From assembly GCA_000263395.1 (NCBI GenBank), contig AJXE01000010.1:1-64000 (forward strand): 64,000 nucleotides of DNA, in the 5' to 3' direction. This DNA is from Stutzerimonas stutzeri TS44. GTDB taxonomy: Bacteria > Pseudomonadota > Gammaproteobacteria > Pseudomonadales > Pseudomonadaceae. Shown here one piece after another: positions 14,447-23,824 of this stretch (position 1 is the stretch's first letter; each line of letters begins with the position of its first letter). The position numbers and the translations under genes were made by a program. The notes under the pieces are model-generated. The model was not told the origin of the DNA. It did no database searches and saw only the letters and a list, made by a program, of their open reading frames with translations.

Positions 14447-16335
14447 GGCTTGTCCGCTCCCTGGCAAACGTGCCGAATAGCCTGCTCGAGGTACTCTGGG
14501 ACCTTGAATCCTGGCGTTAAGGCAATCTGTTCGGCAAGCGCTTGACCGAAGCGGCCCTTCTGCACATTGCTATTGGTGTCTTTGCGCTCGAACATCCCGC
14601 AGAACAGCGCCTTGGCTTTGGCTGTGTTGTCTGGCACGCCGTCTACGATTTTCTGCAGCGCCACAGAGATCCTGGGATGAAGTTCGGCCAATGCTTTCAG
14701 CATGGCATCCCGATTTTCCGCCTGGAGCGCCAGGTCGTACTCAAGAGTCTTCACCCCGTGATGCACCTTCACAAACTGATCTTCGGACTCCTTCATTTTC
14801 AGTGTGTTGCTCGATATCCGAACAGCTTCGCCAAGCGAGGGATATGCAGCTTTTAGCTTCTTCTTTTTCTTCGACTCGCCACCTTCGTCGGCGAGCTGTT
14901 CGGCGACGTCCCCGTTTTTTGCACCTGCTTCGTCGAGATAGGCTGCCTCCGCGAGTAGCTCCTCCTGGATTTCCTCGTCAGGTCGCTCAGCCGCAGCGGG
15001 TTCAGATACCTCTTCTTCTTCGAACGGATCAGCATCGGTGATGACCGACACCGGAATTCGCAGCCCGTTCTCTCCAAACAGTGGCAGGAACGAGTCGAAA
15101 TTCAGCCCCTCAACACTGATGAGACTGACGCCATATTCCCTCAGGTCGAATCCCAAAACCTTCGCGAGCGCGTCGACCAACATGAGTTCTGCGGCGCCCT
15201 CTACAAAAATGACGCGGCGGGCGAAAAACAGCTCAGCTCGGGTCACGTCCAAGTAGCGTTCCAGTTTCTCCCGCTTGCCTTTCGCGAACTGAACATCACG
15301 TGGAAAGAAGGTCTCCACGCCGGCTTCGTTCTCGACTAAGCACACCAGAGACTCAAGTTTCGAATTGCTGGCGAAGTTCGGCGAGTGGCTGGTGACGAAC
15401 AATTGCACTGGCTTTTCACCTTCTCTGGTCGGAATGCCGGCCAGGTATCTCAGGAGAACGCGCTGCAGTTGGGGGTGGAGGTGGGCCTCCGGCTCCTCCA
15501 CGATTAAGCTTCGGTACGCTGCTTCAGGATTCTTGGCCAGCTCGCTGAGCACAACTGCCATGAAAATCAGATTGTTGAAGCCAAGGCCGTTTTGCTCAAT
15601 CTCCATGGACTGAGCACTCAGGGAGAGACGTGCGGAAAGGCGCTGGAAATCGGTTGCGCTGAGTCCGACGGCTAGTACCTGCGCCAACTGCTCACCCATC
15701 ATGGAGCCGTGCCGCGTGGAGATCGCTGCATGAGTACTTTTGATTGCCTCGTTCTGCTGCAACTGCTCATCTAGTTCTTTCAACGCAGTATTGATCTTCT
15801 CCCGACCTTCATCATCGGTCAGGAGGTGGAGCAGGCGAGCCAGTTGGCTGTTGCGGCTTGGACGTAATCCCTGGGCAGCATCACGCAGAGGTTGTAAGTA
15901 GACGCCGCGCAGGTTTTCCATCATGTCCGAGGTGAGCGGGATGTCCTGGTGATCTCCACACCACCGTTTCACCCGGAATCGGCCAGTCTGATCGGCATCT
16001 GTGTACCTGACGTGGATGTGCGCTTCCATGGTGTTGTCAGCACTGGGCTGCAGAGCCGCGATGAAGTCGGCTTCGTCGTCGTGACTGAGATCCTTGAAGA
16101 CGAAGTGGAAGCTGATGTCGCCTTCTGATTCGCCTTCTGTAGACCGATGACGGTCGGCGATATCGAGACGGGGATAAGGCTCCTCATGTCCGGCCAAGAG
16201 GGTCCGGAGAGCATCCACTACGGCGCTTTTTCCCACGTTATTTGGGCCGACGAGAACATTCAGTCCAGGCTGGAATTCCAGCTTCGCGTCACGCAGCTTG
16301 CGGAAGTTTTTTATGGTGAGTTCAGCCAGGTACAT
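14443..16335 (-). CDS. gajA: GajA-like ATPase/TOPRIM nuclease (class 2 OLD) of a Gabija system
   Basis: A 630-residue protein starting MYLAELTIKNFRKL; this ATG has GGAG at good spacing, better than an ATG twelve bases upstream. The N-terminal ABC-type ATPase has GPNNVGKSAVVDAL near residues 30-43 and the Walker B region LIVEEPEAHLHPQL near 277. The C-terminal TOPRIM domain has FVEGAAELMLVDAL near 377 and the acidic motif VITDADPFEEE near 431. A charged insert of about 55 residues, ending in a five-lysine run, follows TDADP; an insert is usual in class 2 OLD proteins, but its low complexity is notable. GajA is the nicking nuclease, inhibited by nucleotides until infection depletes them. Confidence 0.88.
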   Translation of the reverse strand: MYLAELTIKNFRKLRDAKLEFQPGLNVLVGPNNVGKSAVVDALRTLLAGHEEPYPRLDIADRHRSTEGESEGDISFHFVFKDLSHDDEADFIAALQPSADNTMEAHIHVRYTDADQTGRFRVKRWCGDHQDIPLTSDMMENLRGVYLQPLRDAAQGLRPSRNSQLARLLHLLTDDEGREKINTALKELDEQLQQNEAIKSTHAAISTRHGSMMGEQLAQVLAVGLSATDFQRLSARLSLSAQSMEIEQNGLGFNNLIFMAVVLSELAKNPEAAYRSLIVEEPEAHLHPQLQRVLLRYLAGIPTREGEKPVQLFVTSHSPNFASNSKLESLVCLVENEAGVETFFPRDVQFAKGKREKLERYLDVTRAELFFARRVIFVEGAAELMLVDALAKVLGFDLREYGVSLISVEGLNFDSFLPLFGENGLRIPVSVITDADPFEEEEVSEPAAAERPDEEIQEELLAEAAYLDEAGAKNGDVAEQLADEGGESKKKKKLKAAYPSLGEAVRISSNTLKMKESEDQFVKVHHGVKTLEYDLALQAENRDAMLKALAELHPRISVALQKIVDGVPDNTAKAKALFCGMFERKDTNSNVQKGRFGQALAEQIALTPGFKVPEYLEQAIRHVCQGADKP

Positions 16336-16822
16336 GAGGGTCTCCATCCTTGATTTGCGGATGGAACCCTATTCCGGCAGATCTACGCAATTATAGTGGC
16401 GAAAAACGGCGAGCAGCGGGAGGTCAGGAGCATGTGCGGCGTGCAGATTTGGAAATCTGCCATGTTTCCAGTGATTTTAATCGATGCTGACGAGTTGCCT
16501 CGCATGGCTGAGGGACAAAAGCAGTTATCCAGACTTGACCGCTAAAGCCCCGAAGCAGCCGTTGACGAAGGGCAGGGATCGGCCAATAGCGGTCGTTTAC
16601 AATGGTTTAACAGTGTGATGGGCCAGTGAAGCCAAGGCTTGTCGCGAAATACCATCCGTACAGGGCTGGTTGGCGAGTGTTAAGGCTCGATAAAATCGAC
16701 ATTCCTGAAGGGCTCGTCAGGCCGGTTAGCAACGGCTTCAAGTGCCAACCGACCTAGATCAGGCGGCCTGGGTCAGGTCAGGGGAGCCGAACCCAGGAAG
16801 GGCTTTGTTAAAAGCAGGGGTA
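16336..16822. other. Gap between gajA and acuI
   Basis: About 490 bases hold no convincing gene. The promoter for gajAB must lie in its first part, but I cannot single out -35 and -10 boxes. The remainder is the downstream region of acuI and contains scattered GGCC-rich repeats typical of this island. Confidence 0.35.
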
Positions 16823-17809
16823 TCAGTAACGGTTGACATCAACCACAACGCGCCCTCGGACTTTGCCATTGAGCAGATCATGGGCCATGTCAATGGCCTC
16901 GCTGAGCGCGATCTCCCGAGTCATTTCATCCAGTAGCGCCAAGCCCAATTCTGAGGACAGGCGCTGCCAAGCCGTTACCCGTTCCTCATAGGGGCGGGTC
17001 ACACTGTTGATTCCCAGCAAGCTGACCCCGCGCAGGATAAAGGGGGCGACAGTGGCTGGGAAATCCATGCCCTGGGCCAGGCCGCATGCCGCAACGGCGC
17101 CATCTGCACGTGTGCTGGCGCAGGCATTGGCCAGAGTATAGCTACCCACCGAGTCGATTACTGCTGCCCAGCGCTCTGCTGCCAGGGGGCGCCCTGGGCT
17201 ACCCAGCTCGGCTCGATCGATGATTGTGCTAGCACCCAGGTGCTTCAGATAGTCAGCTTCGGCCGGACGACCGGTTGAAGCGGTTACCGAATAACCGCGC
17301 TTGGCTAGCAGTGCGATGGCAAAGCTACCAACCCCACCATTGGCACCTGTGACCAGCACTTCACCACTCTCTGGTGACAAGCCGTGACGCTCCAGTGCGA
17401 TCAGGCTCAGCATGGCGGTATAACCGGCAGTACCGATTGCCATGGCCTGCCGTGCGCTCAGTTGAGCGGGCTGGGGAATCAGCCAGTCACCTTTAAGCCT
17501 GGCTTTTTGAGCAAGGCCCCCCCAGTGCGTCTCACCAACGCCCCAACCATTGAGTAACACCCGGTCGCCAACCTTGTAACGAGCATGATCGCTGGCTTCG
17601 ACAACGCCTGCCAGGTCAATGCCAGGAACCATGGGGAACCGCCGTACCACCGGACTACGTCCGCTGATGGCGAGACCATCCTTGTAGTTGAGCGTGCTGT
17701 ACTCGACGCGCACGGTAACGTCGCCCTCAGGCAGCTGCGAGTCATCAAGCTCGGTCAGCCGCGTCTGATAGTTGTCGTCGTTTTTCTCGATGAGTAATGC
17801 GTGGAACAT
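16823..17809 (-). CDS. acuI: AcuI/YhdH-type acryloyl-CoA reductase
   Basis: A 328-residue medium-chain reductase. Motifs include [28 protein letters not shown], and the Rossmann segment [20 protein letters not shown], with [20 protein letters not shown] and [13 protein letters not shown] typical of the YhdH/AcuI branch. The enzyme reduces acryloyl-CoA to propionyl-CoA with NADPH, removing a toxic electrophile. AAGGAGAG lies at correct spacing before the ATG. An operator-like dyad sits between it and the regulator gene acuR upstream, so it is probably the main target. Confidence 0.82.
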   Translation of the reverse strand: MFHALLIEKNDDNYQTRLTELDDSQLPEGDVTVRVEYSTLNYKDGLAISGRSPVVRRFPMVPGIDLAGVVEASDHARYKVGDRVLLNGWGVGETHWGGLAQKARLKGDWLIPQPAQLSARQAMAIGTAGYTAMLSLIALERHGLSPESGEVLVTGANGGVGSFAIALLAKRGYSVTASTGRPAEADYLKHLGASTIIDRAELGSPGRPLAAERWAAVIDSVGSYTLANACASTRADGAVAACGLAQGMDFPATVAPFILRGVSLLGINSVTRPYEERVTAWQRLSSELGLALLDEMTREIALSEAIDMAHDLLNGKVRGRVVVDVNRY

Positions 17810-17823
17810 GGTCTCTCCTTATT

Positions 17824-17838
17824 TAGACTGATCGTCTT
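17824..17838. promoter_or_regulatory. Candidate AcuR operator 1
   Basis: TAGAC-TGATC-GTCTT is a near-perfect dyad between acuR and acuI. It matches TAGAC-CGACT-GTCTA upstream of acuR, giving the shared pattern TAGAC-N5-GTCT. Confidence 0.6.
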
Positions 17839-17856
17839 TAAATGGTCGAAAAAACA

Positions 17857-18489
17857 CTACCTCGCGGCACCGGCCAGAAAGCCCTTGGCAAAGGTGTCTA
17901 GTGGTTGGGCGTTCTGCGCCAGCTTGGCGCGTAGTACTGCGCCTTCCCAGCCAATCCAGAAATAAGCGGCAAGCGCATCGCAATCGCTGTCGGGCTCCAG
18001 CTGCCCGTGGTTGACTGCCTGAACCAGGCAATTGGCCAGCCGGTCTTGCCAGTCGAGGAGGACATCCTCCAGTGCTTGGCGAAAACTGGCGGGTAGTGCC
18101 GTGATCTCCTGACCAAGGTTGCCGACCAGACAACCTCGGCGAAACTCATGCTTGGCCATGCCGGCTTTGGCATCATCGACGAAATTGCTCAGGCGTTGCA
18201 GGGGCGGTACCTGATCGTCCAGCAGCCAGCGATCCAGTTTGCGCGCGAAATAAGCGGCATAGCGCTGCAGCACCTCTTGGACGAAGGCTTCCTTACTGTC
18301 GAAGTAGTGATAGAACGAACCCTTTGGTACGCGCACGCGCTTCAGGACGGCATCTATGCCGGTGGCGGCAAAACCCTGTTCGGTCAGCACTTCCATGCCG
18401 CAACACAGTAATGCCTCGCGAGTGTCGTCAAAGCCTCTCGCGACTTTGGGTGGTCGGCCACGGCGGGCTTGGGGCTTTGAAGTAGTCAT
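17857..18489 (-). CDS. acuR: AcuR-like TetR-family repressor
   Basis: A 210-residue TetR regulator. The helix-turn-helix region is GIDAVLKRVRVPKGSFYHYF, and the ligand domain contains FRRGCLVGNLGQE and YFWIGWEGAVLRAKL, both closely resembling the AcuR protein of Rhodobacter that senses acrylate. It is transcribed with acuI on the same strand, 47 bases upstream. TAGAC-N5-GTCT sites precede both genes, suggesting autoregulation and repression of acuI released by acrylate or acryloyl-CoA. No DMSP lyase gene is visible in the window, so the electrophile probably comes from other sources. Confidence 0.8.
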   Translation of the reverse strand: MTTSKPQARRGRPPKVARGFDDTREALLCCGMEVLTEQGFAATGIDAVLKRVRVPKGSFYHYFDSKEAFVQEVLQRYAAYFARKLDRWLLDDQVPPLQRLSNFVDDAKAGMAKHEFRRGCLVGNLGQEITALPASFRQALEDVLLDWQDRLANCLVQAVNHGQLEPDSDCDALAAYFWIGWEGAVLRAKLAQNAQPLDTFAKGFLAGAAR

Positions 18490-18499
18490 GGGAATACAT

Positions 18500-18514
18500 T
18501 AGACCGACTGTCTA
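18500..18514. promoter_or_regulatory. Candidate AcuR operator 2
   Basis: TAGAC-CGACT-GTCTA is a perfect dyad eleven bases ahead of the acuR start codon, consistent with autorepression. It shares its half sites with the dyad before acuI. Confidence 0.6.
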
Positions 18515-18566
18515 CAATGTCAACATTCTGTCTGCTTGTCGTAAATGCGGTTTGGGATTCAGTGCT

Positions 18567-18644
18567 TTATGCATGGCCAAACGTCTGCTCTGCCGTTTCC
18601 AAAGCGTCATCTACCTCGATCCCGAGATATCGACGGTTGAACGA
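18567..18644 (-). pseudogene. C-terminal relic of a tyrosine recombinase-like gene
   Basis: The last 25 residues of a frame, SFNRRYLGIEVDDALETAEQ and a short tail, end just outside the IS2-like element. RRYLGIEVDDAL-x-x-AEQ resembles the C-terminal tail, including the catalytic-tyrosine position, of some phage-type integrases. The upstream part is replaced by the insertion sequence. Identification from so short a piece is tentative. Confidence 0.4.
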
Positions 18645-18701
18645 GCCCCCTGAAAGACAGGACACCGTTTCCCCCTTACGATAAGGGATAGGCAAACGGT
18701 T

Positions 18702-19094
18702 ATGTTTATGACTAATAGCAACGATAAGAGTGGGGAGCTTTTGGGTCGGGAGCGGCGGCGCCGCTGGAGCCCTGAGCAAAAGCTGACCATGGTTCGAGAG
18801 AGCCTTGAGCCCGGGCAGAGCGTTTCGTTGGTGGCTCGGCGTAACGGCATCAATGCCAACCAACTATTCCTGTGGCGCAAGCTTTACCAAGACGGCAGTT
18901 TGTCGGCGGTCAGTGCTGGCGAAGCCGTGGTACCTGCCTCCGAGCTGAGCGATGCGCTCAAGCAGATCCGTGAACTGCAACGGATGCTGGGCAAGAAAAC
19001 GATGGAAGCAGAAATCCTCAAAGAGGCCGTGGAGATCGCCCGGTCGCGAAAATGGATTGCGCACTCACCCTTGTTGCCGGGGGACGACCAGTGA
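18702..19094 (+). CDS. IS2-like transposase OrfA
   Basis: A 130-residue helix-turn-helix protein: [20 protein letters not shown], then [20 protein letters not shown] and the coiled-coil [20 protein letters not shown]. This is the IS2/IS66-like HTH_Tnp_1 opening. It binds the element ends and is fused to OrfB by a -1 frameshift, probably near the GCGAAAATG at the start of the overlap. MFMTNSN gives two possible ATG starts. Confidence 0.88.
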   Translation: MFMTNSNDKSGELLGRERRRRWSPEQKLTMVRESLEPGQSVSLVARRNGINANQLFLWRKLYQDGSLSAVSAGEAVVPASELSDALKQIRELQRMLGKKTMEAEILKEAVEIARSRKWIAHSPLLPGDDQ

Positions 19095-19927
19095 AGCTGG
19101 TCAGCGAATGTCTCGGTGTGGCGCGCTCGAAATTAACGGTTCGAATCAAGCAATCGGCATCCCCCAAAGTACGGCGGAGCAGGCCTGTGAACGATGCTGA
19201 TCTGGTAGTTGAAATCCAGCAACAGGTCAGCGAACTTCCCAGCTACGGCTACCGCCGCGTCTGGGGATTGCTGCGTCGCGCCCGTGAAACCCAGTCGCTA
19301 CCGGCGATCAATGTGAAGCGGGTTTACCGGGTCATGCGTGATCACAACTTGCTGCTTGAGCGCCGCATCAAACAGCCCGGTGTGCCGCGTCGGCACGAAG
19401 GCCGTATTGCGGTGGAAGCCAGCGATACGCGTTGGTGCTCGGACGGCTTTGAGTTCCGTTGCGAGGACGGCGCCAAACTGAGCGTGACCTTCGCCCTGGA
19501 TTGCTGTGATCGCGAAGCCATCGGCTGGGTCGCGAGCCCGACCGGGTACAGCGGCGATGATATCCGCGATTTGATGCTGGAAAGCGTGGAGAAGCGCTTT
19601 GGTGATCAACTGCCCGCCACGCCGGTGCAATGGCTAAGCGACAACGGCTCGGCGTACACCGCCGAACAGACACGCCTGTTTGCTCGACAGATCGGCTTGC
19701 AGCCGGTGACCACCCCAGTTCGCAGCCCGCAAAGCAACGGCATGGCTGAGAGCTTCGTGAAGACGATCAAGCGTGACTACGTGGCGCACATGCCCAAACC
19801 GGATCGAGAAACGGCGCTGCGCAACCTGGCAATTGCCTTCGAGCATTACAACGAGCAGCATCCGCACAGCGCTTTGAAATACCGCTCGCCGAGGGAGTTC
19901 AGGCGCTTGGCAGCAGCATCAATTTAA
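19052..19927 (+). CDS. IS2-like transposase OrfB (DDE integrase)
   Basis: A 291-residue protein with [15 protein letters not shown] and the DDE core: [24 protein letters not shown] and [14 protein letters not shown]. The last residues [20 protein letters not shown] are the family ending. It overlaps orfA by 43 bases in the -1 frame. No truncation is seen, so the copy may be functional. Confidence 0.9.
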   Translation: MDCALTLVAGGRPVKLVSECLGVARSKLTVRIKQSASPKVRRSRPVNDADLVVEIQQQVSELPSYGYRRVWGLLRRARETQSLPAINVKRVYRVMRDHNLLLERRIKQPGVPRRHEGRIAVEASDTRWCSDGFEFRCEDGAKLSVTFALDCCDREAIGWVASPTGYSGDDIRDLMLESVEKRFGDQLPATPVQWLSDNGSAYTAEQTRLFARQIGLQPVTTPVRSPQSNGMAESFVKTIKRDYVAHMPKPDRETALRNLAIAFEHYNEQHPHSALKYRSPREFRRLAAASI

Positions 19928-20159
19928 CGGGGAGTTGGTGTCCGGTTTTGTAGGGGCAAGTCCAGGCATAGCCGGTAGCGTTGTTCATATGGGGTTCCTA
20001 TTAGTTGGACGTTTCGGATGAAGTCGTTGACGGCTGGGTGATGGTCTTGCGAGACGATCTCAATAGGAGGCATTTCAAGGCGCTCACTGAATCGCTCATG
20101 GGCGCTACTCTTGAATCCAGCATTGGCTACCTACCGCATGAGCCGGTAGCCAGATACCG

Positions 20160-21179
20160 TCAGAAGCCCTCCAGAACGATCTTGCCCTTTGCCTTGCCGC
20201 TCTCCAGCAAGGCATGGGCGCGACGTAGGTTTTCGGCGCTGATACGCCCGTAGTTTTCGCCAACGGTGGTGCGCAACACACCCGCATCGATCTGGCGGGC
20301 CACTTCATTGAGGATGTTGTGCTGCTCCTGCATGTCCTCGGTCTCGTACAGCGAGCGCGTGTACATCAGCTCCCAGTGCAGCGACAGGCTCTTGCGTTTG
20401 AGCGGTACGACGTCCAGCGTGGCCGGGTCATCGATCAGGCCCAACCTGCCCTGTGGCTTCAGTGACTCGATGATCTGCTCGTAATGCCGATCGGTCTGCG
20501 TCAGGCTTGCGACGTAGCTGACCTGCGGAAGGCCGATGCGCTTGAGCTCTTCGCTCAGTGGCTTGGTGTGATCGATCACGTAATGGGCGCCGAGTTCGGT
20601 GACCCAGGCCTGGGTTTCAGGGCGCGAAGCCGTACCAATGACGGTCAGGCCGGTCAACTGACGCGCCAGCTGAGTCATGATTGAACCCACCCCGCCTGCA
20701 GCGCCAATGATCAGCAGCGTTTCGCCACGGTCGGTGGTGTCGCGCGCTACGCCGAGGCGATCAAATAGCAATTCCCAAGCGGTCAGAGACGTCAGGGGAA
20801 GCGCCGCGGCCTGGGCGAACTCCAGCGACTGTGGCATCGATCCGACAATGCGCTCGTCTACCAGCTGCAACTCACTGTTGCTGCCCGGGCGGATCAGCGA
20901 CCCGGCGTACCACACCTTGTCACCGGGCTTGAACAGCGTTACGTCGGAACCGACCGACTTGACCACGCCGGCAGCGTCCCAACCGAGGATGCGCGGCTGT
21001 GTTTCGTCTGTATGCGGCACGTAGCCCTGGCGGACTTTGGTATCGACCGGGTTGACCGATACGGCCTTGACTTCTACCAGCAGGTCGCGCGGCCCCGGCA
21101 CTGGCTCGGGTAGATCGATCTCCACGAGGGCGTCAGGGTTCTCAACAGGCAGACATTTGAAGTGTGCAATGGCTTTCAT
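20160..21179 (-). CDS. Zinc-binding-type alcohol dehydrogenase family oxidoreductase
   Basis: A 339-residue MDR enzyme of the adh_fam_1 (TIGR02817-like) group: SVNPVDTKVRQGY, ILGWDAAGVVKSVG, and the Rossmann segment LLIIGAAGGVGSIMTQLARQL. No catalytic zinc set is visible. It is the last gene of a four-gene minus-strand cluster headed by xenA and starts ten bases after the monooxygenase-like gene. Such clusters usually handle quinones, enals or nitro compounds. Confidence 0.82.
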   Translation of the reverse strand: MKAIAHFKCLPVENPDALVEIDLPEPVPGPRDLLVEVKAVSVNPVDTKVRQGYVPHTDETQPRILGWDAAGVVKSVGSDVTLFKPGDKVWYAGSLIRPGSNSELQLVDERIVGSMPQSLEFAQAAALPLTSLTAWELLFDRLGVARDTTDRGETLLIIGAAGGVGSIMTQLARQLTGLTVIGTASRPETQAWVTELGAHYVIDHTKPLSEELKRIGLPQVSYVASLTQTDRHYEQIIESLKPQGRLGLIDDPATLDVVPLKRKSLSLHWELMYTRSLYETEDMQEQHNILNEVARQIDAGVLRTTVGENYGRISAENLRRAHALLESGKAKGKIVLEGF

Positions 21180-21189
21180 TCGGAGCTCC

Positions 21190-21483
21190 TCAGGAGACGC
21201 GGTACATTTTCATGACGGAGAATTTTTCGGCGGCGCGTTCGATGACGGGCAGCGCTGCCTGGAAATGCGGGGTGGCCTCGTGCGCAGTCAGCGCCGCTTC
21301 GTCTCGCCACTGCTCAACCATATGGAAGGTGCGAGGCTGTTCTGCATCTTTATGAAAGTCGTATTGGATGCAGTCTGCTTCGGCGCGACTTGCGCCTTGC
21401 AGATCCTGCAGCGTCTGCTGGAGCTCATCTTCGGAGCCGGCCTTGGCGACCAATGTGGCAACCAGTGTGAGTGGGGTGGTCAT
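21190..21483 (-). CDS. Antibiotic biosynthesis monooxygenase-like (ABM) protein
   Basis: A 97-residue dimeric alpha/beta-barrel ABM protein, starting MTTPLTLVATLVAKAG with a consensus AGGAGG seven bases upstream; a longer reading without such a site is rejected. Conserved features are EADCIQYDFHKD, FHMVEQWRDEAALTAHEATPHF in two parts, and the closing VMKMYRV. Members act as quinol monooxygenases or small-molecule oxidases. It sits between two quinone-reductase-like genes. Confidence 0.8.
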   Translation of the reverse strand: MTTPLTLVATLVAKAGSEDELQQTLQDLQGASRAEADCIQYDFHKDAEQPRTFHMVEQWRDEAALTAHEATPHFQAALPVIERAAEKFSVMKMYRVS

Positions 21484-21581
21484 CGAACCTCCTGTCTGTG
21501 CATGTGTGAGAGACGCATCGAGCTGGCATGGGCTTATCGACAGTGACCCTACCGGCCATGCCGCGAAGACCTGCACGTGGT

Positions 21582-22571
21582 TTAAAGCGTTACAACAATC
21601 TTGCCCACCTGGGCATTCGATTCCATGTACCGGTGAGCCTCGGCCATCTCGTCGAAGCTGAATGTACGGTCGATTACCGGCTGCAGCTGCCCAGAGGCGA
21701 GCCCTTCGTTGATGAAGTGCTTGGCCCGTTCGAGTTTTTCTCGATCCTGGGTGATCTCGAACAGCTGATAACCACGCAGCGTCAGATGCTTGCCGAGCAG
21801 GTCCATGACCGACACAGGGATATCCCGAGTGTCCAAAGCGCCGTACTGGAAGAAGATGCCGTGGTTCGCCAGTGCCTTGAGCACCAAGGCCACTTCGGGC
21901 CCGCCAACGGGATCGAAGGCCATGCGAGCGCCTTTGCCATGAGTCATCGTCATGACCTCGGCCACCATGTCCTGCTCCTGCGTCGCAATGACTGCCGCCG
22001 CCCCGGCCTGAAGTAAGGCCTCGCGCTTGTCGCTGGTGCGGGTCAGCGCGACAGGAACGGCGCCCACCATGTTCGCAATCTGGATAGCGGCAAGCCCCAC
22101 GCTGCTGGACGCCGCACGGATTAGCACCGTCTCGCCGGCCTGCAGCCCACCAAGCTCGATCAGTGCGCCATAGGCAGTGACAAACTTCATCCAGGTCGCC
22201 GCTGCTTCCGTGAAAGAAAGCGCTTCCGGGTGTTTGACCACCGCGTGAGCCGGCGCGTTGACCAATTCACCGTACAAGCCGTATTCGTCAAAGGAGAACG
22301 CGGGCACTACGCTGACCGCATCGCCAACAGCGAAGCCGACCACACCGGGACCCACTGCAGATACGGTCCCAGCCGCTTCATAGCCCAGCATGGCGGGAAA
22401 CGTCGGTTCGATGACGTACTGGCCTGTGCGGTACATCACTTCAGCCCGGTTGATGCCGAGCGCCCTGACGTTGATTTGAACCTCGTTCGCGCCGGGAGCC
22501 GGCACGTCGATCTCGTCGATCTGGAGAACCTCCGGTCCACCGGTGCGATGAAAGCGTATGACGCGAGACAT
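21582..22571 (-). CDS. Quinone oxidoreductase-like MDR enzyme
   Basis: A 329-residue zinc-free MDR protein: RALGINRAEVMYRTGQY, MLGYEAAGTVSAVG and the Rossmann stretch VLIRAASSSVGLAAIQIANM. The GINRAEVMYR and ASSSVG motifs are typical of the NADPH:quinone reductase branch. It lies 126 bases downstream of xenA on the same strand and 98 bases upstream of the ABM gene. Confidence 0.82.
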   Translation of the reverse strand: MSRVIRFHRTGGPEVLQIDEIDVPAPGANEVQINVRALGINRAEVMYRTGQYVIEPTFPAMLGYEAAGTVSAVGPGVVGFAVGDAVSVVPAFSFDEYGLYGELVNAPAHAVVKHPEALSFTEAAATWMKFVTAYGALIELGGLQAGETVLIRAASSSVGLAAIQIANMVGAVPVALTRTSDKREALLQAGAAAVIATQEQDMVAEVMTMTHGKGARMAFDPVGGPEVALVLKALANHGIFFQYGALDTRDIPVSVMDLLGKHLTLRGYQLFEITQDREKLERAKHFINEGLASGQLQPVIDRTFSFDEMAEAHRYMESNAQVGKIVVTL

Positions 22572-22697
22572 AGCGTAATCCTCAGCTATCTATCGGAAGG
22601 GCCGAGCCATGAGCGGCCCAGCCAGGTAGCCACCAGCGCACATCGGCGCTGAGGCAGCGGGCGATTAGGCCATGACGGCCGTCTTCGCCCCGACGGA

Positions 22698-23789
22698 TCA
22701 CTTGTAGCGTTCAAGCCAGTGGGCATAGGGAGCCGGCAAGGTCCAGGACGCACGCTCTACGCCCAGCTCTTGGGCGGCAAGATAGGACCAATTTGGATTG
22801 GCCAGATGTGCTCGCCCAATCATCGCCAAGTCCAGCTGACCGCTCTTGACCGCTTCTTCGGCAACGCTTGGCGTGCCGAAGCCCCATGCCGAATCCACTG
22901 GTATCCCCGCCTCACGCTTCACGCGCTGGGCAACTTCGCCCATGAAGCCAGGCGCCCAGGGAATGTTGGTTTCAGCGATGGTGAAACCAATGCTGACGCT
23001 CAGCAGATCCAGGCCACCATCTTTGAAGCGACGTGTCAGTTCGATAGCCTCGGTCAGCGTCTGTTCGTCCCGGCCGTCGTATTCGATAACCCCTAGACGA
23101 GCGGTTAGCGGCAGGTGCTCCGGCCAAACCTCACGAACAGCCGCCAGCGTTTCAAGTAGGAAGCGGCTACGGTTGTCGAAACTGCCGCCGTAGGCGTCAT
23201 CGCGATGGTTGGAGTGTTCGGAAAGGAACGACTGGGCCAGATAACCATGGGCGAAATGCAGCTCCAGCCACTCGAAGCCAGCGTCACGCGCACGGCGAGC
23301 GGCTGCGACGAAATCCTCACGCACACGGGCAATGTCTTCCAGCGTCATGGCTTGCGGCTGCTTGGCCAGGTGACCGCCAAAAGCTATGGCCGATGGAGCG
23401 ATGGTCTGCCAGCCACGGGCGTCATCTTCAGCGATGTGGTCATCGCCTTCCCATGGACGGTTTGCGCTTGCCTTGCGACCGGCGTGGGCGATCTGCAGGC
23501 CGGGGACCGAGCCGGCTGCCTTGATCGACTGCACCACCGGTACGAAGGCCTGGGCCAGCTCATCGTTCCAAATACCCGCACAGCCAGGAGTGATCCGCCC
23601 TTCTGGCGCTACAGCGGTTGCTTCGACAATCACCAACCCCGCCCCGCCACGCGCAAGGGAGGCGTAGTGAACACTGTGCCACTCGTTGATCAGGCCATCG
23701 TTTGACGAGTACATGCACATAGGGGGAATCGCAATACGGTTGCGAAGCGTGACGTCTTTAAGCGTGAAGGGTTGGAACAGCGCAGACAT
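22698..23789 (-). CDS. xenA: XenA-like Old Yellow Enzyme (NADH:flavin oxidoreductase)
   Basis: A 363-residue FMN barrel enzyme that closely follows the XenA sequence of P. putida over its length: LFQPFTLKDVTLRNRIAIPP at the start, QIAHAGRKASANRPWEGDDH, ELHFAHGYLAQSFLSEHSN and the C-terminal SWTLPAPYAHWLERYK. HFAHGY carries the substrate-binding histidine and tyrosine. XenA reduces alpha,beta-unsaturated carbonyls and nitro compounds with NAD(P)H. It is divergent from an ArsR-type regulator across a short gap holding a dyad operator. Confidence 0.88.
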   Translation of the reverse strand: MSALFQPFTLKDVTLRNRIAIPPMCMYSSNDGLINEWHSVHYASLARGGAGLVIVEATAVAPEGRITPGCAGIWNDELAQAFVPVVQSIKAAGSVPGLQIAHAGRKASANRPWEGDDHIAEDDARGWQTIAPSAIAFGGHLAKQPQAMTLEDIARVREDFVAAARRARDAGFEWLELHFAHGYLAQSFLSEHSNHRDDAYGGSFDNRSRFLLETLAAVREVWPEHLPLTARLGVIEYDGRDEQTLTEAIELTRRFKDGGLDLLSVSIGFTIAETNIPWAPGFMGEVAQRVKREAGIPVDSAWGFGTPSVAEEAVKSGQLDLAMIGRAHLANPNWSYLAAQELGVERASWTLPAPYAHWLERYK

Positions 23790-23824
23790 TGGTTTCTCCG
23801 AGGGTTGTCTATTACGTTAATTCG

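Larger units (their letters stand above)
18645..19958 (+). mobile_element. IS3-family element of the IS2 type
   Basis: The left end reads CCCCCTGAAAGACAGGACACC and the inverted right end CCCCTACAAAACCGGACACC, sharing CCCCT, the A-rich spacer and GGACACC. Two overlapping frames, orfA and orfB, lie inside. The exact left base is uncertain by one or two positions, and no clear target duplication is visible. It interrupts a recombinase-like relic downstream of acuR. Confidence 0.8.

Noticed and set aside
16336-16822. Search for a second ssrA-end copy as an internal attachment site
   Set aside because: No match to the ssrA 3' end was found here or elsewhere left of the integrases; the far end must lie outside the window.
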